Shown: positions 34,393 to 43,993, counted from the first letter of the stretch. The stretch: DNA of 64,000 nt from CBDCPI01 sp965220245 (GCA_965220245.1 CBDCPI010000008.1:1-64000), one strand, 5' to 3'. The notes: generated from the letters alone by a model not told the origin. Numbers and translations: made by a program.

Positions 34393-34525
34393 AAGGCAAC
34401 CACAAGGGTTGCCTCTACCGGTCAACGCACCGATGGGCGTAGTATAGGGCAACCACAAGAGTTGCCCCTACTGGACTGGACAACGCGCCGATGGGCGTAG
34501 GGGTAGCCCTTGTGGCTACCTTGGG
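34393..34525. repeat. Cluster of short palindromic repeats (GGCAACC...GGTTGCC type)
   Basis: Two short hairpins (GGCAACC/GGTTGCC at 34395-34413; GGGCAAC/GTTGCCC at 34447-34467) and two copies of CAACGC(A/G)CCGATGGGCGTAG (about 34423-34441 and 34481-34500) fill the gap between nfo and the dehydrogenase. The element is of the same family as copies near 6949-7050 and 51948-51990. An imperfect ATGCGTGCCAT direct repeat at 34616 also overlaps the downstream start. Confidence 0.6.
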
Positions 34526-34628
34526 TGGAGAATTGAAAGGCACTATTATACGCCCCAAGGGCGGTTGGCGGCGTCGCGGCAGCAGCCTATAATTCCGACA
34601 ATTATGTGGGCCTAGATGCGTGCCATTT

Positions 34629-35669
34629 ATGCGTGCCATGAAGCTGGAACCAACCCGGGAAGGCTCCCGAAGTCCCTTGGCTCTGGTCTATACGGAAGTC
34701 CCCGACCCGTCGCCCGGCCCTGGGGAAGCCTTGGTGCAGGTAGCCGCCTGCGGCCTTTGCCACCACGACTTGCTGGTCACCAGAGGAGTGCTTCGACGGG
34801 GCGTCAGACCCGGGGTGATCTTGGGCCATGAGTTTTCCGGGACGGTGCGACAGGTGGGAGCAGACGTATCGTCGGTCCGCGAGGGCGACCGGGTTGTCGC
34901 CCTGCTAACCAACGCCTGCGGCCGGTGCGACCGGTGCCAAGAAGGTCGAGAACACCGTTGCCGCCGGGGGGAAGGTTTAGGCCACGGCCGGGACGGCGGT
35001 CTGGCCCAATTTGCCGTGGTGTCGGAATCCAGCTTGGTCCCGGCGCCAGACAACGTGGACCTAGTCTCGGCAGCCCTCTTGGCTTGCCCCATGGGAGTGG
35101 CGCTGCGAGCTTTAGAGGTAGCGCAAGTGGCGGCGGAGGAGACGGTGGTGGTGACGGGGGCGGGAGGAGGTCTGGGGTCTCATGCGGTGCAACTGGCGGC
35201 TGCTCTGGGCTGCCGGGTCTTGGCGGTTACGTCTTCGCCGCAAAAGGCTGTGGGGTTGGCCGAGTTGGGCGCCGACGCGGTGGTGGAAACTGCCCCGTTG
35301 GACTTTAGCGAGGTGGTGCTGGCATTGACTGAAGATCAAGGCGCCGAGGTCGTGATAGACACCGTAGGTTCGCAGCTTTTCCCTTCCACTTGGCAAAGCT
35401 TGGCCCAATACGGCCGCTGGGTGTTGCTGGGGGAAATAGCCGGAGAGCGAGTCTCCTTGGACCCAGCCGAGATGATTTTTCGAGACGCCCGCATCTTGGC
35501 TTCTTCCGGGGTATCCCGTGCTCAGGTGTTGGCGACTGGGGAAATGGTGTCCCAAGGCTTGGTTAAGCCGGTAATCGCCCAGAGGCTACCGATGGAAGGC
35601 GCAATGACGGCCTTGGACTTGCTATCCAACCGCAGCGTATTGGGCCGAGTGCTGCTACTGCCCGGCTAG
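34629..35669 (+). CDS. Zinc-dependent alcohol dehydrogenase
   Basis: The 346-residue product is a medium-chain dehydrogenase/reductase: CGLCHHDLLVTRG (catalytic zinc Cys), GVILGHEFSG (His-Glu zinc motif), four structural-zinc cysteines (CGRCDRCQEGREHRC, with C..C..C.......C spacing) and VTGAGGGLGSHAVQLAAALGC (NAD(P) fold). It oxidises an alcohol or reduces an aldehyde; the substrate is unknown. The start is uncertain: ATG at 34629 gives MRAMKLEP..., while the GTG at 34620 adds three residues. No strong Shine-Dalgarno is present. Confidence 0.88.
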   Translation: MRAMKLEPTREGSRSPLALVYTEVPDPSPGPGEALVQVAACGLCHHDLLVTRGVLRRGVRPGVILGHEFSGTVRQVGADVSSVREGDRVVALLTNACGRCDRCQEGREHRCRRGEGLGHGRDGGLAQFAVVSESSLVPAPDNVDLVSAALLACPMGVALRALEVAQVAAEETVVVTGAGGGLGSHAVQLAAALGCRVLAVTSSPQKAVGLAELGADAVVETAPLDFSEVVLALTEDQGAEVVIDTVGSQLFPSTWQSLAQYGRWVLLGEIAGERVSLDPAEMIFRDARILASSGVSRAQVLATGEMVSQGLVKPVIAQRLPMEGAMTALDLLSNRSVLGRVLLLPG

Positions 35670-35699
35670 GCTGACCCGGCAAACCGGCCCAGAAGTTCT

Positions 35700-36692
35700 C
35701 TACCGCCCCAAGAGATTAAGAAGTCCGCTGGCCGCCACCACCGGCGCCCGGCGCCAAGGCCGCAAAAACCTCCCTACCTCTCCCCGGTCCCACATGACAA
35801 TGAACTGGCTGGCGATGAATATGGAACTGTAAGTCCCGATCACCGTGCCGATGGCAACAACCAGCAGCAAACCCCGGATACTGGGGCCGCCGATTAATAG
35901 CATGGCCAGCAATACAAACATTGTGGTAAAGCTGGTGTTAAGGGACCGGCCCACCGTGTCCATAATGCTCAGGTTGACCAATCCATCCAAGGCCCGGTCG
36001 GGATGCCGAGTGACGTTCTCGCGTATCCGGTCAAACACCACGATGGTGTCGTTGACGCTATACCCCGCTACGATGAGGATTCCGACGATAAACATGGAAT
36101 TGACTTCCAAGCCTATCACCTTGCCCAGAATGGCGAACACCCCCAGGACAAAGACAACGTCGTGGACTAGGGCCAGAATCGCGCTGATCCCATAGCGGTA
36201 GGCTTTAGGGACCCGCCGAAAGGCATACCATACGTATAGGAGAATGAACACCGATGCCGCCGCAATAGCGTAGAAAGCGTTGCGCACCGTCTCGCTGGCT
36301 ATGATCGGAGAAACGGAGGCGAACTCCACTTTCGTCCGGTCTAACCCCAGGAACTTCTCCAAGTCGCGCTCAATGACCTCGCGTTCGGAAGGCGCGTCGC
36401 CAGCCCCTTCCTCCAACAACGTGGTGCGAATTAAAAAGCTGCGCCTTCCTACCCTTTGAATCAGGGCTTCCGGGTGGTCCAACTCGTTCATTCGTTCCTG
36501 AATCTGGTCTTCGTTTATATCGTAGACGAACTCGACGGTCAGGACCGATCCGCTGCTGAAGTCGATGCCGGGCTTAAGCCCGGAATTTCCGGTGACCCAG
36601 CCCGGGGGCATAATCATAAAAATCAGGCCCGGCAAGATGATTATTGCCGAGAAAAGGAAATACCAGCCCCGTTTTCCAACAATATCCAGCAC
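35700..36692 (-). CDS. secF: Protein translocase subunit SecF
   Basis: SecF forms, with SecD, the RND-type complex that pulls exported proteins from the SecYEG channel using proton motive force. The 330-residue product has six hydrophobic segments, an N-terminal periplasmic domain (GIDFSSGSVLTVEF) and the SecF signature (NDTIVVFDRIRENV). It lies 2 bases after secD in the minus-strand run. RTL-type residues around LNTSFTTMFVLLAML are as in the family. Confidence 0.95.
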   Translation of the reverse strand: MLDIVGKRGWYFLFSAIIILPGLIFMIMPPGWVTGNSGLKPGIDFSSGSVLTVEFVYDINEDQIQERMNELDHPEALIQRVGRRSFLIRTTLLEEGAGDAPSEREVIERDLEKFLGLDRTKVEFASVSPIIASETVRNAFYAIAAASVFILLYVWYAFRRVPKAYRYGISAILALVHDVVFVLGVFAILGKVIGLEVNSMFIVGILIVAGYSVNDTIVVFDRIRENVTRHPDRALDGLVNLSIMDTVGRSLNTSFTTMFVLLAMLLIGGPSIRGLLLVVAIGTVIGTYSSIFIASQFIVMWDRGEVGRFLRPWRRAPVVAASGLLNLLGR

Positions 36693-36694
36693 CG

Positions 36695-38590
36695 CTACGC
36701 CCCTCCACCAGAGGTCGGAGCCGGCCGCTGCGCCCCCTCGGGGGTAAACAAGTTAATCCGGTGGCCGAGCCCGATCCAGGCCAAAAGCTGGAGTAGATTG
36801 CGGCTAACTATGACCGCGGTAAACATGCTTGCGGCGACGCCGATCAGCAGGCTCAAGGCGAACCCGGTCACCAGGCCGCCTCCCAAGCGGTCGCCGAACC
36901 AGAGCAGGACCAAGCAGGTAATAATGGTCGACACGTTGCTATCCCGAATCGCCGGCCAAGCCCGGTTGAAGCCCACTTCCATAGACGAGGCCAAGGTACG
37001 GCCGATGCGGACTTCTTCTTTCATCCGTTCGAAAATCAACACGTTGGCGTCCACCGCCATGCCGACGGACAGAATGAACCCACCAATGTGGGATAGGGTC
37101 AAGGTGATGGGAATTAGCTTGAATATTGCCAGCACCACCACGGCATAGAAAAGCAGAGCCAATGAGGCGACAACCCCGGCCATCCGGTAGTACGCTATCA
37201 TAAAAGCCATGACTAGACCCAGACCCACCAAGCCGGCAATCAGGCTGTTGCGCAGAGACTCGGAGCCCAACAAGGCGTCAACGTCGTTCTCTTGAATCAA
37301 CCTCAAGGGCACCGGCAAACGCCCCGACTCCAACTGAATCGCAATCGTCCGGGCCCTTTCCCGGGTAAATCTTCCGGTAATCTGGCTCTGCCCGTTGCGA
37401 ATCCAGGCCCTGGCGACGACGTCTATCAGTAACGCATCGTCGAGAAATATAGCAATCCGCCGGTCATCCTGCCCAACTATTCGCCTGGTGAGGTCGGAGA
37501 ATATCTCGGCGCCCCGGCTGTTGAAATGGACGTTGACGGCCCAAGCGCCGGTGTTGGCATCGGCAGCGACGAAGGCTCTAGTCAAGTCGTCTCCGGAAAG
37601 CCCGATGTCGGTGTCGGCGGGGCTCAGGCAAACTCCGGTTTCTTGATCGACTCCGCCCTCGCAGGTCCTTTCCATGAACTCCAGCCGGGCGGTAGGCCCG
37701 ATTAGGGCCTTGGCGTCGTCGATGCCGCTGGTTACATTGAATCGGGCTACGGCGCCCAAGGACTCAACAACCGCCGCTTGAGCCCTTTGCCGGATTTCGG
37801 CGCCAACCGTGGCGGACTGGACCCTGAAGGAGTGTTCGTCTTGCCGGTCCACCTTCAAATCGTCGTACCCCGACGCCGCCAAGGTGCTGCGCAACGTCTC
37901 GGTGTCGGCTGCCTCGGGGACCGGCTCCACAAATTGCACCTCAGTAACCGAGCCGCTGGCGCCCGGAAGCTGAACGATAATTCGGTCTTCGCCGAACTGC
38001 TGGATGATCGGTTCCTCGGTGCCGAACAGGTTCACCCGCCGGTTAATCTTGTCCAACACCCCTTCCATCTGTTCCGGGGTAGGCTCTCCGATCACGTCGA
38101 CCCGCACCTCGGTGATGGCGCCTAATACACTGCTGAGAGTGTCCTGAAACTCCAAGATTCTAGGGTCGTCTTCACTTAAAACGGGCGTCCTCACTTGGAC
38201 CGACGTGGGACTGCGGGGCAAGATGCTGAAGCCTTCAATAGCCAGTTCTTCCTCGCCGAAGCGGGCCTCCTGTAATGCTTGAGCGATGTCGGCGGCGGAT
38301 GTGGGTTCAGCGAAAGTAACGTCGAACCTCGTCCCGGTGTCAGTCTGGTACACCAGATGGCCGCCACCGCGGAGGTCCAAGCCCAGCTTCAGCCCCAAGG
38401 GGCCACTGCCGCCCCTCTTCAAGTCGGAGTCGCCGGGGAAATCAATATTGACGTTGCGCCAAGCCAACGAAGCCAAGGCGACGCTAATGACGATGATGAT
38501 CAGAATTGAGAGGCGAATGCTGCGGTTTCTCGCCGACGGAGACCACAGCATGGAAGACATGCGGCCTAGGGCGCCCATAAATTTGGCCAT
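36695..38590 (-). CDS. secD: Protein translocase subunit SecD
   Basis: SecD (631 residues) has an N-terminal membrane helix (LSILIIIVISVALASLAW), LGLDLRGGGHLVY, a large periplasmic domain, and a C-terminal block of membrane helices with GMAVDANVLIFERMKEE, the conserved family motif. It pairs with SecF in protein export. The start ATG at 38590 follows the cca stop by 3 bases, so the genes are likely co-translated. Confidence 0.95.
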   Translation of the reverse strand: MAKFMGALGRMSSMLWSPSARNRSIRLSILIIIVISVALASLAWRNVNIDFPGDSDLKRGGSGPLGLKLGLDLRGGGHLVYQTDTGTRFDVTFAEPTSAADIAQALQEARFGEEELAIEGFSILPRSPTSVQVRTPVLSEDDPRILEFQDTLSSVLGAITEVRVDVIGEPTPEQMEGVLDKINRRVNLFGTEEPIIQQFGEDRIIVQLPGASGSVTEVQFVEPVPEAADTETLRSTLAASGYDDLKVDRQDEHSFRVQSATVGAEIRQRAQAAVVESLGAVARFNVTSGIDDAKALIGPTARLEFMERTCEGGVDQETGVCLSPADTDIGLSGDDLTRAFVAADANTGAWAVNVHFNSRGAEIFSDLTRRIVGQDDRRIAIFLDDALLIDVVARAWIRNGQSQITGRFTRERARTIAIQLESGRLPVPLRLIQENDVDALLGSESLRNSLIAGLVGLGLVMAFMIAYYRMAGVVASLALLFYAVVVLAIFKLIPITLTLSHIGGFILSVGMAVDANVLIFERMKEEVRIGRTLASSMEVGFNRAWPAIRDSNVSTIITCLVLLWFGDRLGGGLVTGFALSLLIGVAASMFTAVIVSRNLLQLLAWIGLGHRINLFTPEGAQRPAPTSGGGA

Positions 38591-38593
38591 GGT

Positions 38594-40159
38594 CTAGGCG
38601 TCTCCCCGGTACTGCGCCAGGGTCTGGGAAGCCAAAGCCAAGGCTTCTTCCCGGCTGGAGATTTCACCCGCGGCCCGAGCTTCTTCAATGTATTCCAGCA
38701 GTTGTCCTATCTTGGGGCCTGGATCAAGGTTGAAATGGTCCATTAGCTCGTTGCCGTTGATCAGCCGCGGTTGGAGGTTTGACGTCGCTGGGTTAAGTCC
38801 GGTGTGGACGACGTGTGCAATCATTCTAGCATGATCGGCCCAATCATCAGGACTAAGTTCCGGACCTCTTGCCGCCAGAAAATCCGCTTGGCAAAGGTAT
38901 AAAGTGTCGACAGCCACGTTGCCCACGTCCCTGAAATAACGGTATATGGCGCGGCCCGTGGGCATCGGTACTCCCTGCATCATGTGGGCCGGGCGTAAAT
39001 GCTGCTCCACCATCTTGGACACCATCGCAATAACCTGGGACTGAAAGCGGAGCTGGCGTAGCCTATTGGTGGTCATCGCTGCGCCCAATTCGGAGTGCTG
39101 CGGGAAGCGGGTCCGGCCGGTCTCGTCTTTTTGTTTGGTCTGGGGCTTGGCAATGTCGTGGAAAAGGGCGGCCAACTTTAGCATAGCGCGGCGGGAGTAG
39201 CCATCGCCGGCTTCCTGGCTAAAGTAGGCGTCGGTTTCCGGAGTCCAATAGATCAGGGTAAATACTGGTGAGTGCTGGTGGCCCTTGGTGATGCGCTCGG
39301 CGTTCTCCACCGTGTGCAGCAGGTGGCCCCAAACGTCCCAATAATGGACTTTGGGTTGGTCGACACCCTTGGTTAGCTCCAGTTCGGGGATGATCCGGCA
39401 CAACAAGTCCAGCCGGTCCAGGGCTTCGAGGCTCCCCTTGGCGCCATCGGCGCTCAGGATGGCCATAAACTCTTCCCGCAGCCGCTCCGGGGACACCCGT
39501 TCCACCAAGGAAGCCCCGGCCAGCACTTGCCGCACCGTCTCCGGCTCCATGCGGAAACCCAGGGTAACGGCGAGTCTTACCGTCCTCAGTAAACGCCCCG
39601 GGTCATCCTGAAAGACGTGGCTGTTGAGAGAGCGAATACATTTTTGGACCAAGTCGGCGCGGCCTTGGAAAGGGTCTATCACCGATTCGCCTAGAGGACC
39701 CTCACCCCAGGCAGCCAAGGGCAGGGCCATGGCATTGATGGTTAGGTCCCTCTGGGCTAGGTCTTCTTCAATGGCGCCAGAGAAGCCCGAAAGGTCTATG
39801 GTCCATTGAGAGGGTGTGTTAGAAGTCCCTTCTCCCTTGGGGAGAAGGTCAGGATGAGGGGCCGCCGCCGGGGTAGCCAATGTCGGTTGAGGACCCGGTC
39901 CGGGAGGGTCTCCGGGGAAGGAATCACCGGGTGACGGGGGTACTACGACCCGGGCCTTGCCAAAGGCCGGGCTCAAAGGAACGTAGGTCCCTCCCAAGCG
40001 CCGGGCCAACTCCCGGGCTACGGTCTGGGCATCTCCGGAGACTGCGAGGTCAATGTCTCTGCCCGGAGACCGGGACAGGAGAGAGTCTCTAACATATCCG
40101 CCAACCAGGAAGGCTGAGGGCTGTTCTCCGGCTAATAACTCCTTGAGCCTGGTCAGCAT
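38594..40159 (-). CDS. cca: CCA-adding/polyA polymerase-family tRNA nucleotidyltransferase with repeat insertion
   Basis: This class II nucleotidyltransferase with HD domain adds or repairs the tRNA 3-prime CCA. The head is VGGYVRDSLLSRSPGRDIDLAV (the GG.VRD and D.D catalytic motif), followed by DLTINAMALPL and LRTVRLAVTLGFRMEPET. The HD phosphohydrolase motif is LAALFHDIAKPQTK, and the C-terminal tail is alpha-helical. The product is 521 residues. A Pro-rich insertion (about residues 75-112) encodes PHPDLLPKGEG and corresponds to a palindromic repeat inserted in frame at 39821-39870. Confidence 0.88.
   Translation of the reverse strand: MLTRLKELLAGEQPSAFLVGGYVRDSLLSRSPGRDIDLAVSGDAQTVARELARRLGGTYVPLSPAFGKARVVVPPSPGDSFPGDPPGPGPQPTLATPAAAPHPDLLPKGEGTSNTPSQWTIDLSGFSGAIEEDLAQRDLTINAMALPLAAWGEGPLGESVIDPFQGRADLVQKCIRSLNSHVFQDDPGRLLRTVRLAVTLGFRMEPETVRQVLAGASLVERVSPERLREEFMAILSADGAKGSLEALDRLDLLCRIIPELELTKGVDQPKVHYWDVWGHLLHTVENAERITKGHQHSPVFTLIYWTPETDAYFSQEAGDGYSRRAMLKLAALFHDIAKPQTKQKDETGRTRFPQHSELGAAMTTNRLRQLRFQSQVIAMVSKMVEQHLRPAHMMQGVPMPTGRAIYRYFRDVGNVAVDTLYLCQADFLAARGPELSPDDWADHARMIAHVVHTGLNPATSNLQPRLINGNELMDHFNLDPGPKIGQLLEYIEEARAAGEISSREEALALASQTLAQYRGDA
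39821..39870. repeat. In-frame palindromic repeat within cca
   Basis: CCTTCTCCC-TTG-GGGAGAAGG (39828-39848) forms a perfect 9-bp stem with a 3-base loop. The surrounding sequence is the widespread repeat translated as PHPDLLPKGEG in one frame. It lies inside the coding frame of the tRNA nucleotidyltransferase, adding Pro-rich residues. Confidence 0.75.
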
Positions 40160-40195
40160 CGCAAATGACCCCGGAGAAGATTACTCCCCTCCCGG

Positions 40196-40783
40196 CTATT
40201 GACTCTGGGCAACGGGACCCTGGGCAACCGGCACGGCGCTCGCCTCGACCGTCCCATCCTCACCACTCCCTTCATCCTCTTCTCCGTCCTCTCCAGCTTC
40301 TTCATCGATGACAGGATGCACTTTCCACAAGCTGTCAGGAGAAATCAGCCGGTCGATGTATAAAATACCGTTTAGGTGGTCGATCTCGTGTTCCAACGCT
40401 TGGGCCAGCAACTCGTCCGCCTTTATGCGGACCACCTTGCCGTCCAGCCCCAAGGCTCTGGCCCGGACCGTGACCGATCTCTTTACTAGGCCCCGGTAGC
40501 CGGGAATACTGAGGCAGCCCTCTTCCAATTCGCGCTCACCCTCCTGCCGCACGATCTCGGGGTTGATTAACACTAGCGCTTCTTCCATTTCCGGGGTCTG
40601 AATCACCGCCACCTTTTGCAAGGAGCCGACCTGGTTGGCCGCCAGTCCAACCCCGTGCTCATGGTGCATGGTCTCGATCATGTCGTTGACCAGCCTCTTC
40701 ATGTTGGGGGGAATCTTACCCACCTTCTTGGCCTGTCGGCGAAGGGCCGGGTCGGGGACAAATCGCATTTGCAATACGGTCAC
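40196..40783 (-). CDS. def: Peptide deformylase
   Basis: Def removes the N-formyl group from nascent proteins. The 195-residue product has the three motifs of the family: GVGLAANQ (motif 1), EEGCLSIPG (motif 2, with the metal Cys) and QALEHEIDHLNG (motif 3, HExxH-type with the two metal His). A Glu/Asp-rich C-terminal tail (EEAGEDGEEDEGSGEDG) is additional. It lies 36 bases before cca in the minus-strand run. Confidence 0.95.
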   Translation of the reverse strand: MTVLQMRFVPDPALRRQAKKVGKIPPNMKRLVNDMIETMHHEHGVGLAANQVGSLQKVAVIQTPEMEEALVLINPEIVRQEGERELEEGCLSIPGYRGLVKRSVTVRARALGLDGKVVRIKADELLAQALEHEIDHLNGILYIDRLISPDSLWKVHPVIDEEAGEDGEEDEGSGEDGTVEASAVPVAQGPVAQSQ

Positions 40784-40884
40784 GCTGGATTACCTCCCAT
40801 CGACCAATCGAGTGCGTATACCAACAATCAGCCGCTGCTGCCCAACCCATTATATGGAGGCTATTCTAGGGGTGTAAAGCGGCC

Positions 40885-43377
40885 CTAAAGCACGTGGACC
40901 GGGTCGACATCCACCGTACACTCCCGGGGAAAGGTGCCCTGGCCGGAGCTAGAGTCCAAGAAGCGGTGCAACTCCCGCCCCCTTAATATCACGTGCCAGC
41001 GGTAGCGTCCCCGCAAACGATGGGGCATTCCCGGCGCCGGTCCGATGATTTCGACATCGGTAAGACCTTGGGCGTAGGCTTGCTGCCTTAACTCCCGGGC
41101 ATGGTTGACGGCCTGGCGCTGGCACCTGTTGTCGCTAACGTCCTGATAGACGAGGTGCACCAACTGGCTGAATGGCGGGTCGCCCATTTGGCGGCGAAAC
41201 TGGAGCTCTCGTTGGAACATCGCGCCGTAGTCTTGCTTGGCGGCAGCAGCAATCGCGTAGTGCTCCGGGGTATAGGTCTGGATTATGACCGTTCCGGGGA
41301 CTTCACCTCTGCCGGCCCGTCCCGCAACCTGGCACAAAAGACCGAAGGCCCGCTCTCCGGCACGAAAGTCCGGCAGGTACAAGCCCACGTCGGCTAGGAC
41401 CACACCGACTAAAGCCACGTTGGGAACGTCCAGACCCTTGGCTACGAGTTGGGTCCCCACCAAGACCTGAATCTCTCCCCCGGTCAACCGCTGCATACTG
41501 TCGCCGGGGTCGAGGCCGGACCTAGTGGCGTCGGTGTCCCACCGCTCCACTCTAGCCCCCGGAAGCAGCTTTTCGACCTCTTCGACCACTTTTTGAGTCC
41601 CGGCTCCCAGGCTACGGATTCTGCCCCCCTTACAGGACCGGCAGCGTTGGGGCATCCGGCTCCGGCGGTTGCAACGGTGGCACATCAGCCCGCCGTAGGA
41701 GGAATGGCCGTAGGAAGAATGGAAGGAAAGGGGCACCGAGCAGCGCGAGCAAGTAGTCACGTGGCCACAGTCACGGCACTGCACAATGGAAGAGGCGCCC
41801 CGGCGGTTCAAGAACAGGATGGCCTGATGGCCACGGTCCACGCACTCCTTGAGGCTTTGAGATAGTTGTCGACTGAATATGCTGCGGTTGCCCTCTCGAA
41901 GCTCTTGGCGCATGTCGCAAACTTCGACCTTGGCCAAGCCTGAATCCCGGCCGGGAGCTTTACCGATACGGTAGGGCAGTTCCAAATGCCGGTAGCGGCC
42001 CCGGCGGGCGTGATAATAGGTCTCGACATCCGGCGTCGCGCTGCCCAAAACTACGGCAGCCCCGGACCGTTGCGCCAACTCTAGCGCCACGGTCCGGGCA
42101 TGATAAAGCGGGTGGGCCTCCTCCTGCTTGTAAGTCCACTCATGCTCCTCATCGATGACTATCAAGCCCAAGCGGAGCAGGGGGGCAAAAAGGGAACTGC
42201 GCGGGCCTACCACTACATCGCATTGGCCCTCTTTTATCTTCCACCACTCGCCGGACTGCTGACGCGGGGACAACCGGCTGTGCAGGATGGCGACTCTACC
42301 CGGAAACCGGGCATTGACCCGTTGCATGGTCTGCGGCGTCAGAGCAATCTCCGGCACCAGAAAGATTGCCTGCTGACCCTTGGCGACCACGTGCTGGATA
42401 GCTTGCAGGTAAACTTCGGTCTTCCCGCTGCCGGTAACCCCGTGTAACAGGAAGACCCGGGGCGATTTACCGGGGTCGTCCACCACCTCGGTGATGCGTT
42501 CCAACGAGTCGGCCTGTTCCGCCGTCAAGATAATCCTTGGCGGTTGCTCCACGGGCGCCGACGGCGCAGGGGACGACGGCTCCACCCGCACCCACTCTCT
42601 GCCCAGCAGACCCTTTCGCACCAACCCATCGACCGAATTAGCGCCAAATTCTTTGTTGGCGAGGGTGGTCCGGTAGGCGGCGGCCTGCTCCCTTACCGCC
42701 AAAAACAACTCCCGTTGCCGCGAGGGCAATTCCTGTTCATCCTTCCACTCCAGTCCCCTCGGGTCTTCCCCATCTCCGGCATCTTTCCCTTTCGGCGGGG
42801 TCTTCCCCTTCACCGGAAACAAGAAGCTTTCGTAGCGCGGGGCCATCTTGGGGCGGGGAAGCTGTATATCTCGCTGGACCAATCCCTTCTGCAGCAGCCG
42901 GTCCAGCTCCCGGTCTCCGCCGCGGCCCAGAAGCTTGAGGAATTCTTGCTCTCCCATGCCCTTACTGCCGTCCAAAGCCACCAAGGCGGCTAGGGCCCTA
43001 GCACCCAAGGAGGACCGGTCCTCGCCTGAATGTTCTCCCGCCACAATCCGCGACCTCACCTGGGCCTCAAAGCCGGGGGGAAGAAAAAGAGCGGCGGCGG
43101 CGAAGAGGGAGCAAAAATAGTACTGGCTTAACCACCGGGCCAAGTCCAACCGGAGCGGATCAATCAGCGGCGCCGGCTCAATGGGCTGTAGGATGTCGCG
43201 GGTAACCTCAACCTGGGGAACGCCCGCTAACTCTATAACAACACCTTGGGCTACGCGGCGGCCGAAGGGCGCCCAGACAAGCTGTCCGGGTTCAACGTTG
43301 AACCGGGGAGGGATACTGTAGGAGAAGGTGCGAGAGTGAGCAACGGGGGCGTCCACTGCTACTTCGGCATATCTCAT
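40885..43377 (-). CDS. priA: Primosomal protein N' (replication restart helicase)
   Basis: PriA is a DNA helicase that reloads the replicative helicase at stalled forks. The 830-residue product starts at the ATG at 43377 (MRYAEVAVDAPVAHSRTFSYSIP), 18 codons inside the longer frame. It has the N-terminal 3-prime-end-binding domain, Walker A GVTGSGKTEVYL, DEEH (Walker B DEEHEWTYKQEE), a zinc-binding module (CRDCGHVTTCSRCSVPL and CHRCN...CRSCKGG) and QVAGRAGRG motif VI. It lies between rplS and def. Confidence 0.95.
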   Translation of the reverse strand: MRYAEVAVDAPVAHSRTFSYSIPPRFNVEPGQLVWAPFGRRVAQGVVIELAGVPQVEVTRDILQPIEPAPLIDPLRLDLARWLSQYYFCSLFAAAALFLPPGFEAQVRSRIVAGEHSGEDRSSLGARALAALVALDGSKGMGEQEFLKLLGRGGDRELDRLLQKGLVQRDIQLPRPKMAPRYESFLFPVKGKTPPKGKDAGDGEDPRGLEWKDEQELPSRQRELFLAVREQAAAYRTTLANKEFGANSVDGLVRKGLLGREWVRVEPSSPAPSAPVEQPPRIILTAEQADSLERITEVVDDPGKSPRVFLLHGVTGSGKTEVYLQAIQHVVAKGQQAIFLVPEIALTPQTMQRVNARFPGRVAILHSRLSPRQQSGEWWKIKEGQCDVVVGPRSSLFAPLLRLGLIVIDEEHEWTYKQEEAHPLYHARTVALELAQRSGAAVVLGSATPDVETYYHARRGRYRHLELPYRIGKAPGRDSGLAKVEVCDMRQELREGNRSIFSRQLSQSLKECVDRGHQAILFLNRRGASSIVQCRDCGHVTTCSRCSVPLSFHSSYGHSSYGGLMCHRCNRRSRMPQRCRSCKGGRIRSLGAGTQKVVEEVEKLLPGARVERWDTDATRSGLDPGDSMQRLTGGEIQVLVGTQLVAKGLDVPNVALVGVVLADVGLYLPDFRAGERAFGLLCQVAGRAGRGEVPGTVIIQTYTPEHYAIAAAAKQDYGAMFQRELQFRRQMGDPPFSQLVHLVYQDVSDNRCQRQAVNHARELRQQAYAQGLTDVEIIGPAPGMPHRLRGRYRWHVILRGRELHRFLDSSSGQGTFPRECTVDVDPVHVL

Positions 43378-43493
43378 GCCATCCACCTTCCGGCGAACAA
43401 AAAGACCGGGGAGCAAAAACGCCAGAACCAAAACCGAGAGCCACCGCCCATTACTTAGGTAAGGCGATGGCTGCTAGCGTTGACCGAGAAGAA

Positions 43494-43874
43494 TTACGCC
43501 GGCCCGCCGGACTGGCTGCGTTGGCGGCGGAGCGGGGTCTTTTCTTTGATCCGCGCCGCTCTGCCTTGGAGACCGCGGAGGTAATACAGCTTGGCCCGGC
43601 GCACCGCGCCGCGGCGGACTACCTCCAAGGAGTCGATCAAGGGCGAATAAAGGGGAAAGATCCGCTCGATCCCAATGCCAGCTGAGATCCGCCGCACCGT
43701 GAAGTTAGAAGCGGGGCCAACGCCGTTCTGCAACCGGATCACTACACCCTGAAACGCCTGTACCCGCTCGCGGTCGCCTTCCCGGATTCGGAAATTCACT
43801 CGGACCGTGTCGCCCGGCCCGAAAGAATCTATTTTTGGATTTGGTTCGCTCTTGACTAGCATCGGGGCTTGCAT
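43494..43874 (-). CDS. rplS: 50S ribosomal protein L19
   Basis: The 126-residue product is L19: IDSFGPGDTVRVNFRIREGDRERVQAFQGVVI and TVRRISAGIGIERIFPLYSPLID, then RRGAVRRAKLYYLRGLQGRAARIKEK. L19 lies at the interface of the ribosomal subunits. It ends 117 bases before priA, and a tRNA gene lies upstream on the same strand. Confidence 0.96.
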   Translation of the reverse strand: MQAPMLVKSEPNPKIDSFGPGDTVRVNFRIREGDRERVQAFQGVVIRLQNGVGPASNFTVRRISAGIGIERIFPLYSPLIDSLEVVRRGAVRRAKLYYLRGLQGRAARIKEKTPLRRQRSQSGGPA

Positions 43875-43916
43875 TGCAGATGACCTACCCTGAAATATAT
43901 CTTATCTGGAATGGTC

Positions 43917-43993
43917 TGGTGGGCGGTAGTGGACTCGAACCACTGGCCTCTTGCGTGTCGAGCAAGTACTCTAACCAACTGAGCTAACCGCCC
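43917..43993 (-). tRNA. tRNA-Val (anticodon GAC), CCA encoded
   Basis: On the minus strand a 77-nt cloverleaf is read: acceptor GGGCGGT/ACCGCCC, D-arm GCTC...GAGT, anticodon stem CTTGC/GCAAG, T-arm AGTGG-TTCGAGT-CCACT, then A plus encoded CCA. The anticodon loop is TCGACAC, placing GAC at positions 34-36 (Val). Position 33, nearly always U, is C here. Confidence 0.9.

Noticed and set aside
34616..34831. A 71-codon frame starting at the ATG at 34616
   Set aside because: It is the wrong frame of the alcohol dehydrogenase; its start arises from a duplicated ATGCGTGCCAT.
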